Shown: in pieces, positions 43,302-52,610 of the stretch
Numbering within the stretch: the stretch's first letter is position 1
Layout of the letters: every line of letters begins with the position of its first letter
Source: CAZTAK01 sp964611585
GTDB taxonomy: Bacteria; Pseudomonadota; Alphaproteobacteria; SHVP01
Length of the DNA stretch: 64,000 nucleotides
Direction: 5' to 3'
Assembly (NCBI GenBank): GCA_964611585.1
Contig: CAZTAK010000001.1
Location: forward strand, 11,265 to 75,264
Notes under the pieces: model-generated
The model's database searches: none
Told to the model about the DNA's origin: nothing
What the model saw: the letters and a program-made list of their open reading frames with translations, nothing else
Translations under genes and position numbers: made by a program

Positions 43302-45401
43302 ATGGACGCGAAGGCTTCCAGGGCAACAGCGGAACCGCTTCTCGACATACGCGATCTGTGCGTGTCGTACTTCACGCGCGCGGGCGAGGTTCCCGCGGTC
43401 GAAGATTTTTCGCTGTCTCTGGCGCCGGGCGAAGCGGTCGGCCTGGTCGGCGAATCGGGGTGCGGCAAGACCACCGTCGCCATGGCGATCATGCGGTATC
43501 TGGGCCGCAACGGCCGCACGGTCGGCGGTGAAATCCGGTTCGGCGGGCGCAACATGGAAAGCCTCGCGCCGCTTGAGTTGCGCGCCGTCCGCGGCGGTAA
43601 GATCGCGATGGTGTATCAGGAGCCGATGTCGGCGCTCAACCCCAGCATGCCGCTCGGCCAACAGCTTGCCGAGGTGCCGCGATACCACGATTCGGTTGAC
43701 GATGCCGAGGCGCGCGACCGCGTGCTGGAGGTGCTGATCGACGTCAAATTGGCCGATCCGGAACGTGTTTTCGACGCCTACCCGCACCAGATTTCGGGCG
43801 GGCAACAGCAGCGTGCCGTCATCGCCATGGCTCTGCTGGGACGGCCGTCGCTATTGCTGCTGGACGAGCCGACCACCGCCCTTGACGTCACGATCGAAGC
43901 CGGCATCGTCGATCTGATCGCCGAGATTCGCGCCAAGTACGGAACCAGCATTCTGTACATTTCGCACAACCTCGGCCTCATTCTCGAAACCTGCGATCGA
44001 ATCAGCGTGATGTACTCGGGTGAGGTGGTGGAAGAGGGATTGGTGCGCGATGTTTTCTCGGCCCCCCGCCATCCCTATACACAGGGTCTGTTCCGCTGCA
44101 TTCCGACAGTCGCCGCCGATAAGTCCGAGCGGCCGTTGCGGCCGATCCGGGGCCAGCTTCCGTTGCCGCACGAGCGCCCCGCGGGATGCAATTTCGGCCC
44201 CCGGTGCGATTTTTTCTCGCCAGGTCTGTGCAATACGCCCGATCTGCCGCTGCAAACCACCACCGCAGACGGCGGGGCGCCCCGTGTGCGCTGCCGTCGC
44301 TGGCAGGATGTTGCCGCCGACGAAGCGGTCCTGCCGGCCCGGGCGCGCGGTTTACGCTCCGGCGAGGGCCCCGCGCCAATCCTCGACGTCCGCGGCCTTC
44401 ACAAGCGCTATCCCGTTCAGGACCGCACCCTGGGAGCGCTCCTTTCCGGCCAAGGAAAGCGGTACGTCCAAGCCAACGAAGGCCTGACCTTCAGCGCGCG
44501 GCGCGGCGAGACGCTGGCCGTGGTCGGCGAATCCGGATGTGGCAAATCGACCTTCGCCAAGGTTCTGATGGGGCTGGAAACGGCGACCGCGGGCGAGGCC
44601 CGGTTCAATGGCGAGGAGATCGGGACACGCCCCGTCCGCCGCCGCCAGCCCGAACAACTGGCGGCCATGCAAATGGTGTTTCAGGATCCGAGCGAAACCC
44701 TGAATCCCAGCCACACCGTCGGCGGCCAAATTGGGCGCGTCGTCCGGCGGCTGGGCGGGCGCACCGACCGCAGCGAAATCCGGGCCGAGGTCGCACGTCT
44801 GCTCGATCTGGTGAAGCTGCCGCAGAACATGGCGAATCGGCTGCCGCGACAATTATCGGGTGGGCAGAAGCAGCGAATCGGAATTGCGCGCGCCTTTGCC
44901 GGCAGTCCCGGTCTGGTGGTTGCCGACGAGCCGGTGTCGGCACTCGACGTCTCGGTTCAGGCGGCGGTGACTGAACTGCTGATCGACATTCAACGCGAAT
45001 TCGGAACCACGCTCTTGTACATCAGCCACGATCTCGGTGTGGTGCGATATCTTGCCGACCAGGTCGTGGTGTTGTACCTCGGGCAAGTGATGGAAACCGG
45101 GACGACCGATCAGGTGTTCGGTCCGCCACATCACCCCTACACCGAGGCACTGTTGTCGGCGGTACCGGTGACCGACCCGCAAGCGGAACGCCGCCGTATC
45201 GTCCTTGAGGGAAGCCCGCCCAGCGCTCTCGATCCGCCACACGGTTGTCCTTTTCACACCCGGTGCCCGCGAAAAGTGGGAGCCCAATGCGAAACCGGGC
45301 GGCCCGCCGAACAGTTGGCCGCGTCGGGACACCGGATCGCCTGTCATATCCCCGTCGAAGAGCTGGCCGAGGTCCGGCCGTTGAGGAAGCGCGGTTTCTA
45401 G
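43302..45401 (+). CDS. Fused DppD-DppF-type double ATPase
   Basis: A 699-residue protein with two complete ABC ATPases. First (about 10-260): GESGCGKTTVAMAIMR, ISGGQQQRAVIAMALLGRPS, LLLDEPTTALDV. Each is followed by an oligopeptide-transporter C-terminal segment (CNFGPRCDFFSPG and CPFHTRCPRKVG, Cys-rich). Second (about 365-640): GESGCGKSTFAKVLMGL, LSGGQKQRIGIARAFAGSPG, VVADEPVSALDV. In many bacteria these are two genes; here they are one. ATG 43302 follows the permease stop by 2 bases. Confidence 0.9.
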   Translation: MDAKASRATAEPLLDIRDLCVSYFTRAGEVPAVEDFSLSLAPGEAVGLVGESGCGKTTVAMAIMRYLGRNGRTVGGEIRFGGRNMESLAPLELRAVRGGKIAMVYQEPMSALNPSMPLGQQLAEVPRYHDSVDDAEARDRVLEVLIDVKLADPERVFDAYPHQISGGQQQRAVIAMALLGRPSLLLLDEPTTALDVTIEAGIVDLIAEIRAKYGTSILYISHNLGLILETCDRISVMYSGEVVEEGLVRDVFSAPRHPYTQGLFRCIPTVAADKSERPLRPIRGQLPLPHERPAGCNFGPRCDFFSPGLCNTPDLPLQTTTADGGAPRVRCRRWQDVAADEAVLPARARGLRSGEGPAPILDVRGLHKRYPVQDRTLGALLSGQGKRYVQANEGLTFSARRGETLAVVGESGCGKSTFAKVLMGLETATAGEARFNGEEIGTRPVRRRQPEQLAAMQMVFQDPSETLNPSHTVGGQIGRVVRRLGGRTDRSEIRAEVARLLDLVKLPQNMANRLPRQLSGGQKQRIGIARAFAGSPGLVVADEPVSALDVSVQAAVTELLIDIQREFGTTLLYISHDLGVVRYLADQVVVLYLGQVMETGTTDQVFGPPHHPYTEALLSAVPVTDPQAERRRIVLEGSPPSALDPPHGCPFHTRCPRKVGAQCETGRPAEQLAASGHRIACHIPVEELAEVRPLRKRGF

Positions 45402-45572
45402 GTCGCGGAATCCGTCGAACTCTTTCACCAGTTCTTTACTTTCACAGGTTCTAATGCATCCCGAAATTGTGCCATCTCGGGTGCAGTTCCGGCGCCGGAC
45501 GTTGGGCCCGAACTCAAGCCGGATACGCAGGTTCCGGCGGAGCAAGCAAAATAGATTCGAGGCGGTCCAAAC

Positions 45573-47345
45573 GTGGACAAAGAAGAACTGAAGATTCTAG
45601 TTGCAGTCCCCGCCGTCGACATTAGGGCGGTCGCCCAGGCATTGACCGAGGCAGGTTTCCGGTATTCCCTCCATACTGCGAATACCGCCGAGGCTGCGAG
45701 CGACGGTTTAGGCCAGATCGGGTTCGATTTTGCGATTCTCGGTGAAACCCTGCCGGACGACGGGGGCGAAGCCTTACTTCCCCACATTATCGGGCACGGG
45801 ATCGAAGTGCCCGTCATCTTCATTTTCGACGGCGACATGGACTTGTCGCGCGCGACGAATGTAGTTCGCTTGGGTGTCGCCGACTGTTTTCACCAGTCGG
45901 AGCTCTCGTCCGAGCGGTTGGAGCGTGCCGCACTGACGGCGCTCCGGTTTTACCGCGCCCAGTCGAAAGCGATCCGAGCCCAGAAGCAGCTGACCATGCG
46001 GGCTTTGTTCGACCCCCTGACCGATTTGCCGAACCGGGGCTTGTTCTTCGCCCGGGTGAACCGGGCGCTGGCGTTGTCGGAGAAAGATAATCGCGAAGTC
46101 GCCATACTGGCGATCGATCTGAACCGGTTTCGAGACGTAAATAACGTGTTGAGCCATGCTGCCGGTGACGAACTGTTGCGGCTGGTAACGACACGCCTCA
46201 ATAATGTGGTCCGCACGACCGATACACTGGCGCGCCTGGGTGCCGACGAGTTCGCGATCCTGATGCCGAAGAACGCATCGATTCCAGCGGCCGAGAGCAT
46301 GGCGCGACGTGTGCACGACGCGATGCTCCCGCCCTATACCATCGAGCGCCAGAACCTCGGCGTCGGTTCAAGTATCGGTATTGCCGTATCGCCCCATCAC
46401 GGATCGGACAGTTCGGCGTTGTTGCGCCATGCCGATCTGGCCCGCCTCGCGGCCAAACGGGGCAAACAAGCGTTCGTCGTATTTGCTGGCGACGATACGA
46501 ATCTGACACTCCACTCGATGTCGCTCGCCAGCGATCTCCGCAACGCCGTTCCCGAGAAACAACTGGTTCTCTATTACCAGCCGAAGATCAGCACCGAGGA
46601 CGGAACCGTCTGCGGCGTCGAGGCGTTGACGCGCTGGAACCATCCCGAACACGGCATGGTACCGCCCGACACCTTTATCCCGTTGGCCGAGCAAACCGGT
46701 CTGATTGAACCGCTAACGCAGTGGCTTCTTGAAGAGGCCGCCGCCCAACACCGGTCCTGGAAGCGGACCGGTAACCACATCCCGATTGCGGTCAATATTT
46801 CTGCCATCACGCTGCAAAATTCGAACTTTCCCCAAGTAGTCGGCGAACTGCTGGGGAGGCACTCGCTGTCGGGCGGCAGCGTCATGCTGGAGATCACCGA
46901 AAGCGCGATCATGTCCGATGTCGCCCAGGCCGCGCGGACGGTGAATGAACTCGCTGAAATGGGCGTTGGATTCTCGATCGACGATTTCGGAACCGGCTAT
47001 ACGTCGTTTTCCTACATCGGCAAACTGCCGATCCGCGAGATCAAGGTCGACAAATCGTTCGTCTTCAACATGCTCAAAATCAACGACGACGCCGCCATCG
47101 TCCGGACCATCGTCGAAATGGGCAAGAACCTGGGCGTCAACGTGGTCGCCGAAGGGGTCGAGGACGAAGAGACCTGGAATGCCTTGGGGACACTTGGCTG
47201 CGACACCTGCCAAGGATACTTTTTCAGCAAGCCGGTGCCGCCGGATGAACTGGTGACGTGGCTGGATACGGCGCCCTGGCCGGTGCGCCCGCGGACCAAA
47301 ATGATTGACGATGGCCTGCTCCGCGCCGACGGCACTACCGGCTGA
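45573..47345 (+). CDS. Degenerate receiver-GGDEF-EAL protein
   Basis: A 590-residue protein. The N-terminal about 120 residues look like a receiver (LKILVAVPAVDIRAVAQALTEAG, FDFAILGETLPDDGGEALL) but the phospho-acceptor Asp is Gly (LGETLP) and the acidic pair is missing. GGDEF domain (about 140-300): FDPLTDLPNRGLFFARV, and RLGADEFAIL, with GADEF in place of GGDEF. EAL domain (about 315-560): GVEALTRWNHPEHG, ITESAIM, SIDDFGTGYTSF and KVDKSFV, all catalytic parts kept. So a c-di-GMP phosphodiesterase with a probably weak or inactive cyclase is likely. The start is GTG 45573. Confidence 0.85.
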   Translation: MDKEELKILVAVPAVDIRAVAQALTEAGFRYSLHTANTAEAASDGLGQIGFDFAILGETLPDDGGEALLPHIIGHGIEVPVIFIFDGDMDLSRATNVVRLGVADCFHQSELSSERLERAALTALRFYRAQSKAIRAQKQLTMRALFDPLTDLPNRGLFFARVNRALALSEKDNREVAILAIDLNRFRDVNNVLSHAAGDELLRLVTTRLNNVVRTTDTLARLGADEFAILMPKNASIPAAESMARRVHDAMLPPYTIERQNLGVGSSIGIAVSPHHGSDSSALLRHADLARLAAKRGKQAFVVFAGDDTNLTLHSMSLASDLRNAVPEKQLVLYYQPKISTEDGTVCGVEALTRWNHPEHGMVPPDTFIPLAEQTGLIEPLTQWLLEEAAAQHRSWKRTGNHIPIAVNISAITLQNSNFPQVVGELLGRHSLSGGSVMLEITESAIMSDVAQAARTVNELAEMGVGFSIDDFGTGYTSFSYIGKLPIREIKVDKSFVFNMLKINDDAAIVRTIVEMGKNLGVNVVAEGVEDEETWNALGTLGCDTCQGYFFSKPVPPDELVTWLDTAPWPVRPRTKMIDDGLLRADGTTG

Positions 47346-47348
47346 GAC

Positions 47349-47873
47349 TCAGATATCCTCCCAACTGCACTCGAGCTGAAGCTGTTGCGCCGTATTCGAC
47401 ACCGCGGCCAGGCACGCCTCGGCCCGGTCCGGATTGAGAGCGACATCGAAGTGGGTCGTATAGATCTGCCGGCCGCCGGCAACATGATGCTGTGAATTGA
47501 GGCGGACGATGTTGGCGTCGAATTCGACGAACGCTTCAGTAAGTCGCGCGATCAGACCCGGCTGATCGCCGCCGGAAACCCGGATCCGGTGGGTCCGCCG
47601 TGCCGTTGCAGTGTGGCGCGTGTCGTACCGGAATTCAGAAACGTCAAGCGTGCAACCTTGCAATTCGTCGAGCGTCTCGAGGGCTGCGGCTACATCCGCA
47701 TTTTGAATGTCGGTTGAAGTTTCGGCGATGGCGTTGAATTCGAACGCGGTACCCAGGACGGCAAACGAGGTGTCGCCCAGATTGAGACCGAGATCGAACA
47801 GCCGCCCGGTCAGGGCCGCGACGACGCCGACCCGGTCGGGGCCGCTACAGGAAATCAACAAGGTTCGTGTCAT
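47349..47873 (-). CDS. GcvR-like double ACT-domain protein
   Basis: A 174-residue protein with two ACT domains: RTLLISCSGPDRVGVVAALTGRLFDLGLNLGDTSF (first) and HRIRVSGGDQPGLIARLTEAFVEFDANIVRLNSQ (second), each with the conserved Gly-turn. It resembles GcvR, which represses glycine cleavage genes, and related formyltetrahydrofolate deformylase regulators. The target here is unknown. Convergent with the EAL gene: stops are 3 bases apart. Confidence 0.8.
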   Translation of the reverse strand: MTRTLLISCSGPDRVGVVAALTGRLFDLGLNLGDTSFAVLGTAFEFNAIAETSTDIQNADVAAALETLDELQGCTLDVSEFRYDTRHTATARRTHRIRVSGGDQPGLIARLTEAFVEFDANIVRLNSQHHVAGGRQIYTTHFDVALNPDRAEACLAAVSNTAQQLQLECSWEDI

Positions 47874-48010
47874 CCGGCCCTCCTGGCGGCGATGGTTCCA
47901 GCGTCTCTATCACGGCTCGCGCGCGCCGCAAACCGTCGGCGCCTGATTGCCCGAATCGGGTTGGGCCGGTATGTTCGGGCGCCCCAACCCTTCGCACCCA
48001 AAATCACGCC

Positions 48011-49210
48011 ATGGACGATCTCAAAACCCTCGATGATCTCGACGTTGAGGGACGGACAGCGCTGGTCCGCGTCGATCTCAACGTGCCGATGGAGGAATTG
48101 ACCCTTCTCGACGGACTGCGGATTGAACGCCTCAAGCCGACGGTAATGGAACTTCTTTCGCGCGGCGCCCGGGTCGTCCTCCTTTCGCACTTCGGCCGGC
48201 CCGGCGGATCGTTTCAGGCAGACCTGTCTTTGAGGCGCGTCAACGAAGTGTTTGGCGAAGCGCTGGGACGCCCGCCGCTGCCGTTCGCCGAGGATTGCAT
48301 CGGCCCCGAAGCCGCGCGCGTGGTTGCGGACCTGGAACTGGGCGAGGTCGCCCTGCTGGAGAATCTTCGGTTCCATCCCGGCGAGACCACCAACGACACC
48401 GAATTTGCAGCCGCGCTTGCCGCGTTGGGTGATGTATACGTCAACGACGCCTTCAGTTGCGCCCACCGGGCACACGCTTCGATCGAGGCGATCGCGCACC
48501 TGCTGCCCAGCGCCGCCGGCCGCGGCATGGCGGCCGAGCTGATGGCCCTCGGACAGGTGCTGGACACACCCGAGCGCCCCCTCGCCGCGGTCATCGGCGG
48601 TGCCAAGGTATCTTCCAAGCTGGCGCTCTTGTCGACGCTGGTCAAACAGGTGCAGGTCCTGGCGGTCGGCGGCGCCATGGCGAATACGTTCCTGCTCGCC
48701 AAAGGGATCGGCATCGGAAGCAGTTTATGCGAACCGGACCTGATGGACATTGCCGGCGGGATTCTCGCCACCGCGGGGGTCGCAGGATGCGAGATCGTGC
48801 TGCCTGAGGACGTCGTGGTCGCGGCCGAGCTAGTTCCGGGCACCGCCACCCGGACGGTCGGCGTCACCGCAATTCCAGACGGGATGATGGTTCTCGACGT
48901 CGGGCCGAAATCGGCAGATGCCCTCGCCCGGCGCCTGGCCGACTGCCGTACGCTGGTGTGGAACGGGCCCTTGGGCGCCTTCGAAACCGAGCCCTTCGAC
49001 CGGGGCACCTGTTCCGTTGCCCTGGCGGCGGCCAAACTGACGCGCGGGGGCAAAATGATCAGCGTCGCCGGCGGTGGCGACACCATGGCAGCACTGGCGC
49101 ACGCGGGCGCCGCCCAAGATTTCACTTATGTCTCGGCGGCAGGCGGCGCGTTCTTGGAATGGCTGGAAGGAAAACGCCTACCCGGGGTCGAGGTGCTGCG
49201 GAAACGCTGA
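48011..49210 (+). CDS. pgk: Phosphoglycerate kinase
   Basis: A 399-residue protein of usual length. N-domain: ALVRVDLNVPMEE, SHFGRPGG, LENLRFHPGE, and SCAHRAHAS; C-domain: AVIGGAKVSSKLALL, GGAMANTFL, and VAGGGDTMAAL (nucleotide site). Transfers phosphate between 1,3-bisphosphoglycerate and ADP in glycolysis and gluconeogenesis. Notable changes: the usual DYNVP is DLNVP and GGDT stands for GGDS. No gap gene is adjacent. ATG 48011 is preceded by a GC-rich segment without a clear ribosome site. Confidence 0.92.
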   Translation: MDDLKTLDDLDVEGRTALVRVDLNVPMEELTLLDGLRIERLKPTVMELLSRGARVVLLSHFGRPGGSFQADLSLRRVNEVFGEALGRPPLPFAEDCIGPEAARVVADLELGEVALLENLRFHPGETTNDTEFAAALAALGDVYVNDAFSCAHRAHASIEAIAHLLPSAAGRGMAAELMALGQVLDTPERPLAAVIGGAKVSSKLALLSTLVKQVQVLAVGGAMANTFLLAKGIGIGSSLCEPDLMDIAGGILATAGVAGCEIVLPEDVVVAAELVPGTATRTVGVTAIPDGMMVLDVGPKSADALARRLADCRTLVWNGPLGAFETEPFDRGTCSVALAAAKLTRGGKMISVAGGGDTMAALAHAGAAQDFTYVSAAGGAFLEWLEGKRLPGVEVLRKR

Positions 49211-49266
49211 CCGCCGCGGCACGCCGGCGCGCGCCAGGAACCCTGCGCCAACCCTTTCCCTGAAGT

Positions 49267-51642
49267 CTATTTCGAGGTCATCACCCAGACGCCCTCCCAG
49301 TCGTCGCCTGGCGGTTCTTTCTTCAGGTGCTCGCAGCGTCCGATGTACGTCTGCGAAAGGGCGTCGTCGGGATTGAGCGCGAGACATTCCTTGAACGATT
49401 TAACCCCCTTGTCGAAGGCGCCCTTGCGGTAATGATCGACGCCCGCCTTAAAGTAATTCACCGCCTCCATCAGATTGGGAAAGGTCTCGTCGGTGTGATA
49501 GTCGAGCACCTCGTAGACACCCACCGGTTGGGTCTTGCCCTTGACGACGACCCTGTCGATGTCGCGCATCCGATAGGTTCCGCGCAGCTTCTTCACCGTG
49601 TTCTCGCTGATAAGGATGCGCGCCGAATACTGTTTGCAGGCACTCTCGAGCCGCGCCGCCAGGTTCACGCCGTCACCGATGATGGTGTAGTCCATGCGTT
49701 TGGGCGATCCGATGTTGCCCGACACCACCACGTCGGTATTGAGGCCGATGCCCATATCGACCGGAGGCAGGCCGTGGGCCTGGCGGTCGGCGTTCCAAAC
49801 CCGGAGAGACGAGATCATGTTGATTGCTGCACGGACGCCGCGGTCTTCATCGTCGTCGTGGGCGACCGGTATTCCGAACGCCGCCATAATGGCGTCGCCG
49901 ATAAACTTGTCGAGCATCCCTTCCTCGGCGGAAATACAATCGACCATCAACGTGAAGTATTCGTTGAGCAGGCTGACTGTGCCCTGGGCGCCGAGTCCCT
50001 CGGTGAGCGTGGTGAAGCCACGAATATCCGAGAACAGCACTGTCGATTCCGTGGATTGACCGCCAAGCAGGTCTTCACCACCGCCCAATACCTGATCGGC
50101 GAGGCCCGGATCCATGTAGCGCGCCATCGTCGATTTGACGCGCTTTTCACTTGAGATGTCTTCCATCATCAACAGCGTGCCGAGTTGTTTGGCCTCGCCG
50201 CTCATCAGCGGCATGACCGTGAGATTGACCGACACCGTTTCGCCGCCGAATGCCATTTCGGCATCCATGGTGATGTCGTGTTCCTGGGTCTCAGCGACCC
50301 ACCCGATCTTTTCGAGCAGGAACATGTTATCGCTTTCAAAGAATTCCTGGGCCTTCTTGTCGATGATTTCGTCTACAGATACCTTCATGATGCGCAGTCC
50401 AGCCGCGTTGCAAGTAACGATCTTGCCGTCTTCATCCGTTGTGACAACCGCATTCGACATGCTTTCCAGCATGCTTTCGTTGTAGTTCTTCATTTGCTGA
50501 ACGTCGTCGAACAGCTTCGAGTTTTCGAGCGCGATCGAAACCTGCGCCGTAAACGCCTTGAGGCGCGATTCGTCCTCGTCGGTAAACGGCCCGCCGCGCC
50601 GGTTCAGCACTTGGGTAACACCGATGGTCTTGCCGTTCTTGTTGACCACCGGCACGCACAAGATCGAACGCGTAAAATAGCCGGTCTGCTTGTCGAACGA
50701 GGGATTGAAGCGCAAGTCGGCATAGGCGTGCGGGATGTTGACGGATCGCCCCGAAGTGAAAACCGCGCCGGCAATACCGGCATTGTTGGGCAGCCGGATT
50801 TCGCCGATCGACTCGCCCATGGCGACCCGGGAGAACAATTCGCTGGTCTTTTCGTCGTACAGAAACAGTGTCGAGCGGTCGGCCTGAAGCATCCGCGTGG
50901 CTTCGGTCATGACCCGCTGCAGCAGCGTCCCGAGTTCGAGCTCGGAGGTCACGTCGGAGACAATGTCGAGGAACTCCATCTCCTTTTCGCGGGTTTTCTT
51001 CATGCGCTCGACGAACTGGGTGCTTTGCAGTGCCACCGCGGCCTGCGACGTCATCGCCTCGATCAGCGCCAGATCGTCCTTGGTGAACCGGCCCTTCTTC
51101 TTGTTGAGGACCTGCGACACGCCGATGACTTCGCCTTTGACGGTGCGCACCGGGCAGCAGACGATACTTTTGGTGTGAAAGCCGGTCTGCTGATCGACAT
51201 TGGGGTTGAAGCGTTCGTCTGAATAGGCGTCATGGATGATGGCACCCTCGCCGTTGCTGAACACCCAGCCGGCAACGCCGCTGTCGTTGAGGATGCGGAT
51301 TTCGCGTTTGAAGTTGCCTTGGGCGACCCGGGAATAGAGTTCGCCCGAGGCTGAATCGTTGAGGAACAAGGTGCCGCGCTCGGCCCCCAGTTCCCAGGTT
51401 GTCATCTCGACCAGGGTTTCGAGAATCTCGTCGAGCGATTCGATCGCCACGCACCGCCGCGACACGTTGAGAAGCATCTCCGCCTGACGCAACCGTTGCT
51501 CGAGCTGGTGCTGCGAGGGCGCGCGGCCGGTGCCTTTTTTGCCTTTTTTTGTCCCGGCGGCGCTCGCTCGTCCGCGGGTTTCACCGGCCCGCCGTCCCGC
51601 CTGTCCGCTCCGCGCCAACCTGCCGCTACCTTCGCTAGCCAT
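49267..51642 (-). CDS. GAF-GAF-PAS class III adenylate/guanylate cyclase with TPR tail
   Basis: A 791-residue protein. A basic N-terminus (residues 1-45) is followed by two GAF domains (about 60-215 and 225-375; ERGTLFLNDSASGELYSRVAQG and RSTLFLYDEKTSELFSRVAMG), a PAS domain (about 385-495; NAVVTTDEDGKIVTCNAAGLRIM), a class III cyclase domain (515-710; STVLFSDIRGFTTLTEG and MLDKFIGDAIMAAFGIPVAHD with both metal Asp), and TPR-like helices at the end (FDKGVKSFKECLALNPDDALSQTYIGRC). The architecture is like cyanobacterial CyaB cyclases, where GAF domains bind cyclic nucleotide. It starts at ATG 51642, 8 bases inside the upstream coiled-coil gene. Confidence 0.9.
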   Translation of the reverse strand: MASEGSGRLARSGQAGRRAGETRGRASAAGTKKGKKGTGRAPSQHQLEQRLRQAEMLLNVSRRCVAIESLDEILETLVEMTTWELGAERGTLFLNDSASGELYSRVAQGNFKREIRILNDSGVAGWVFSNGEGAIIHDAYSDERFNPNVDQQTGFHTKSIVCCPVRTVKGEVIGVSQVLNKKKGRFTKDDLALIEAMTSQAAVALQSTQFVERMKKTREKEMEFLDIVSDVTSELELGTLLQRVMTEATRMLQADRSTLFLYDEKTSELFSRVAMGESIGEIRLPNNAGIAGAVFTSGRSVNIPHAYADLRFNPSFDKQTGYFTRSILCVPVVNKNGKTIGVTQVLNRRGGPFTDEDESRLKAFTAQVSIALENSKLFDDVQQMKNYNESMLESMSNAVVTTDEDGKIVTCNAAGLRIMKVSVDEIIDKKAQEFFESDNMFLLEKIGWVAETQEHDITMDAEMAFGGETVSVNLTVMPLMSGEAKQLGTLLMMEDISSEKRVKSTMARYMDPGLADQVLGGGEDLLGGQSTESTVLFSDIRGFTTLTEGLGAQGTVSLLNEYFTLMVDCISAEEGMLDKFIGDAIMAAFGIPVAHDDDEDRGVRAAINMISSLRVWNADRQAHGLPPVDMGIGLNTDVVVSGNIGSPKRMDYTIIGDGVNLAARLESACKQYSARILISENTVKKLRGTYRMRDIDRVVVKGKTQPVGVYEVLDYHTDETFPNLMEAVNYFKAGVDHYRKGAFDKGVKSFKECLALNPDDALSQTYIGRCEHLKKEPPGDDWEGVWVMTSK

Positions 51643-52420
51643 TACCCTTCTCCAACCGTTCGCGTAGTTCCTCGATCATAGCCTGCAAATGCGCATTTTC
51701 ATTGCGGGTATCGCGTTCGAGAGTCTGAATTCGTTCCTCGTACCGGACCGTGGTGCGGTCGAGTTCGTCGCGCAAGGCGCCCACCGTGCTGCGTAATTGG
51801 GCAAGTTCGTCGGCCGAGGCCGCAATCGTCGCCTGAACTTCCGCTTCTTTGTCGAATCGCAGTTGTTCGAGTTCAGCGCGCAGCGACGAAGCGGTTTGCT
51901 TGAGTTGCCGGATTTCGTCACTGGCCGCCGCCACCGCCGCCTGAACGGCGGCTGCTTTGTCATAGCGCAGTTTTTCGAGTTCGTCGCGCAATGTCGAGGC
52001 GGTCGCCTTGAGTTGCACGATCTCGTCGTTGGCCGCCGCCACCGCGGCTTGTACCGCCGCTTCCTTTTCATAACCGAGTTTTTCAAGTTCCGAGCGCAGC
52101 GTGGCTACCGTCCCCTTGAGCTGAACAATCTCGTCGTTGGCCAAGGCGACCGCTGCCTGTATCGCCGCCTCATTTTCGAAGCGCATCTTCTCGAGTTCAC
52201 CGCGAAGAACCGCCGCAGTCTTGCGAAGCTGCATGGTTTCGTCGGTGGATTCGGCAACGGCGCGCTGCACGTCCGCTTCCTGCCCGTACTGGGTCGCTTC
52301 GAGTTGTTCGCGTAGGGCGGCGATGGTGTTCTTGAGGTGGCGCACCTCCGTTTCGGCCGCGAGCAGGCGGCCCGGTGTCTGCGGTTCGGCCAAGTCCGGG
52401 GTCCCGGCGAGATCCGTCAT
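51635..52420 (-). CDS. Coiled-coil protein with six 36-residue repeats
   Basis: A 261-residue protein dominated by a tandem repeat of 36 residues: L+xTxxxLRxELEKLRYxKEAAVQAAVAxAxDEIxQ, with six units from about residue 30 to 250, the middle ones nearly identical. It should form one long coiled-coil with heptad breaks. No signal or membrane segment, so it is cytoplasmic. ATG 52420 starts it; its TAG overlaps the cyclase start codon, so the two are co-translated. A scaffold for the cyclase is a reasonable inference only. Confidence 0.8.
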   Translation of the reverse strand: MTDLAGTPDLAEPQTPGRLLAAETEVRHLKNTIAALREQLEATQYGQEADVQRAVAESTDETMQLRKTAAVLRGELEKMRFENEAAIQAAVALANDEIVQLKGTVATLRSELEKLGYEKEAAVQAAVAAANDEIVQLKATASTLRDELEKLRYDKAAAVQAAVAAASDEIRQLKQTASSLRAELEQLRFDKEAEVQATIAASADELAQLRSTVGALRDELDRTTVRYEERIQTLERDTRNENAHLQAMIEELRERLEKGNG

Positions 52421-52479
52421 CGCCGCCGCCACGGCGGCACCGGCTGGCCGGTATCAGAGAAATAGGCAATTTCGTTCAT
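52417..52479 (-). CDS. Possible small ORF coupled to the coiled-coil gene
   Basis: A short frame starting ATG 52479 encodes MNEIAYFSDTGQPVPPWRRR and ends TGA overlapping the ATG of the coiled-coil gene (ATGA). The same frame further upstream reads WLCPDCGGD, a zinc-ribbon-like Cys pair, but has no start codon nearby. It may be a translated leader or the remnant of a zinc-ribbon protein; support is weak. Confidence 0.35.
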   Translation of the reverse strand: MNEIAYFSDTGQPVPPWRRR

Positions 52480-52610
52480 GTCCCCACCGCAGTCCGGGCA
52501 CAGCCAATTTCCCGCAAGCCGGCCGCGCCCAAGCGTACCATGACCGGGAGGGTTTTCGGGAAGTCGGAAATCGCGCCTCCCGCAAGCCCCGACCCCGGCC
52601 CGTAAGGCCG

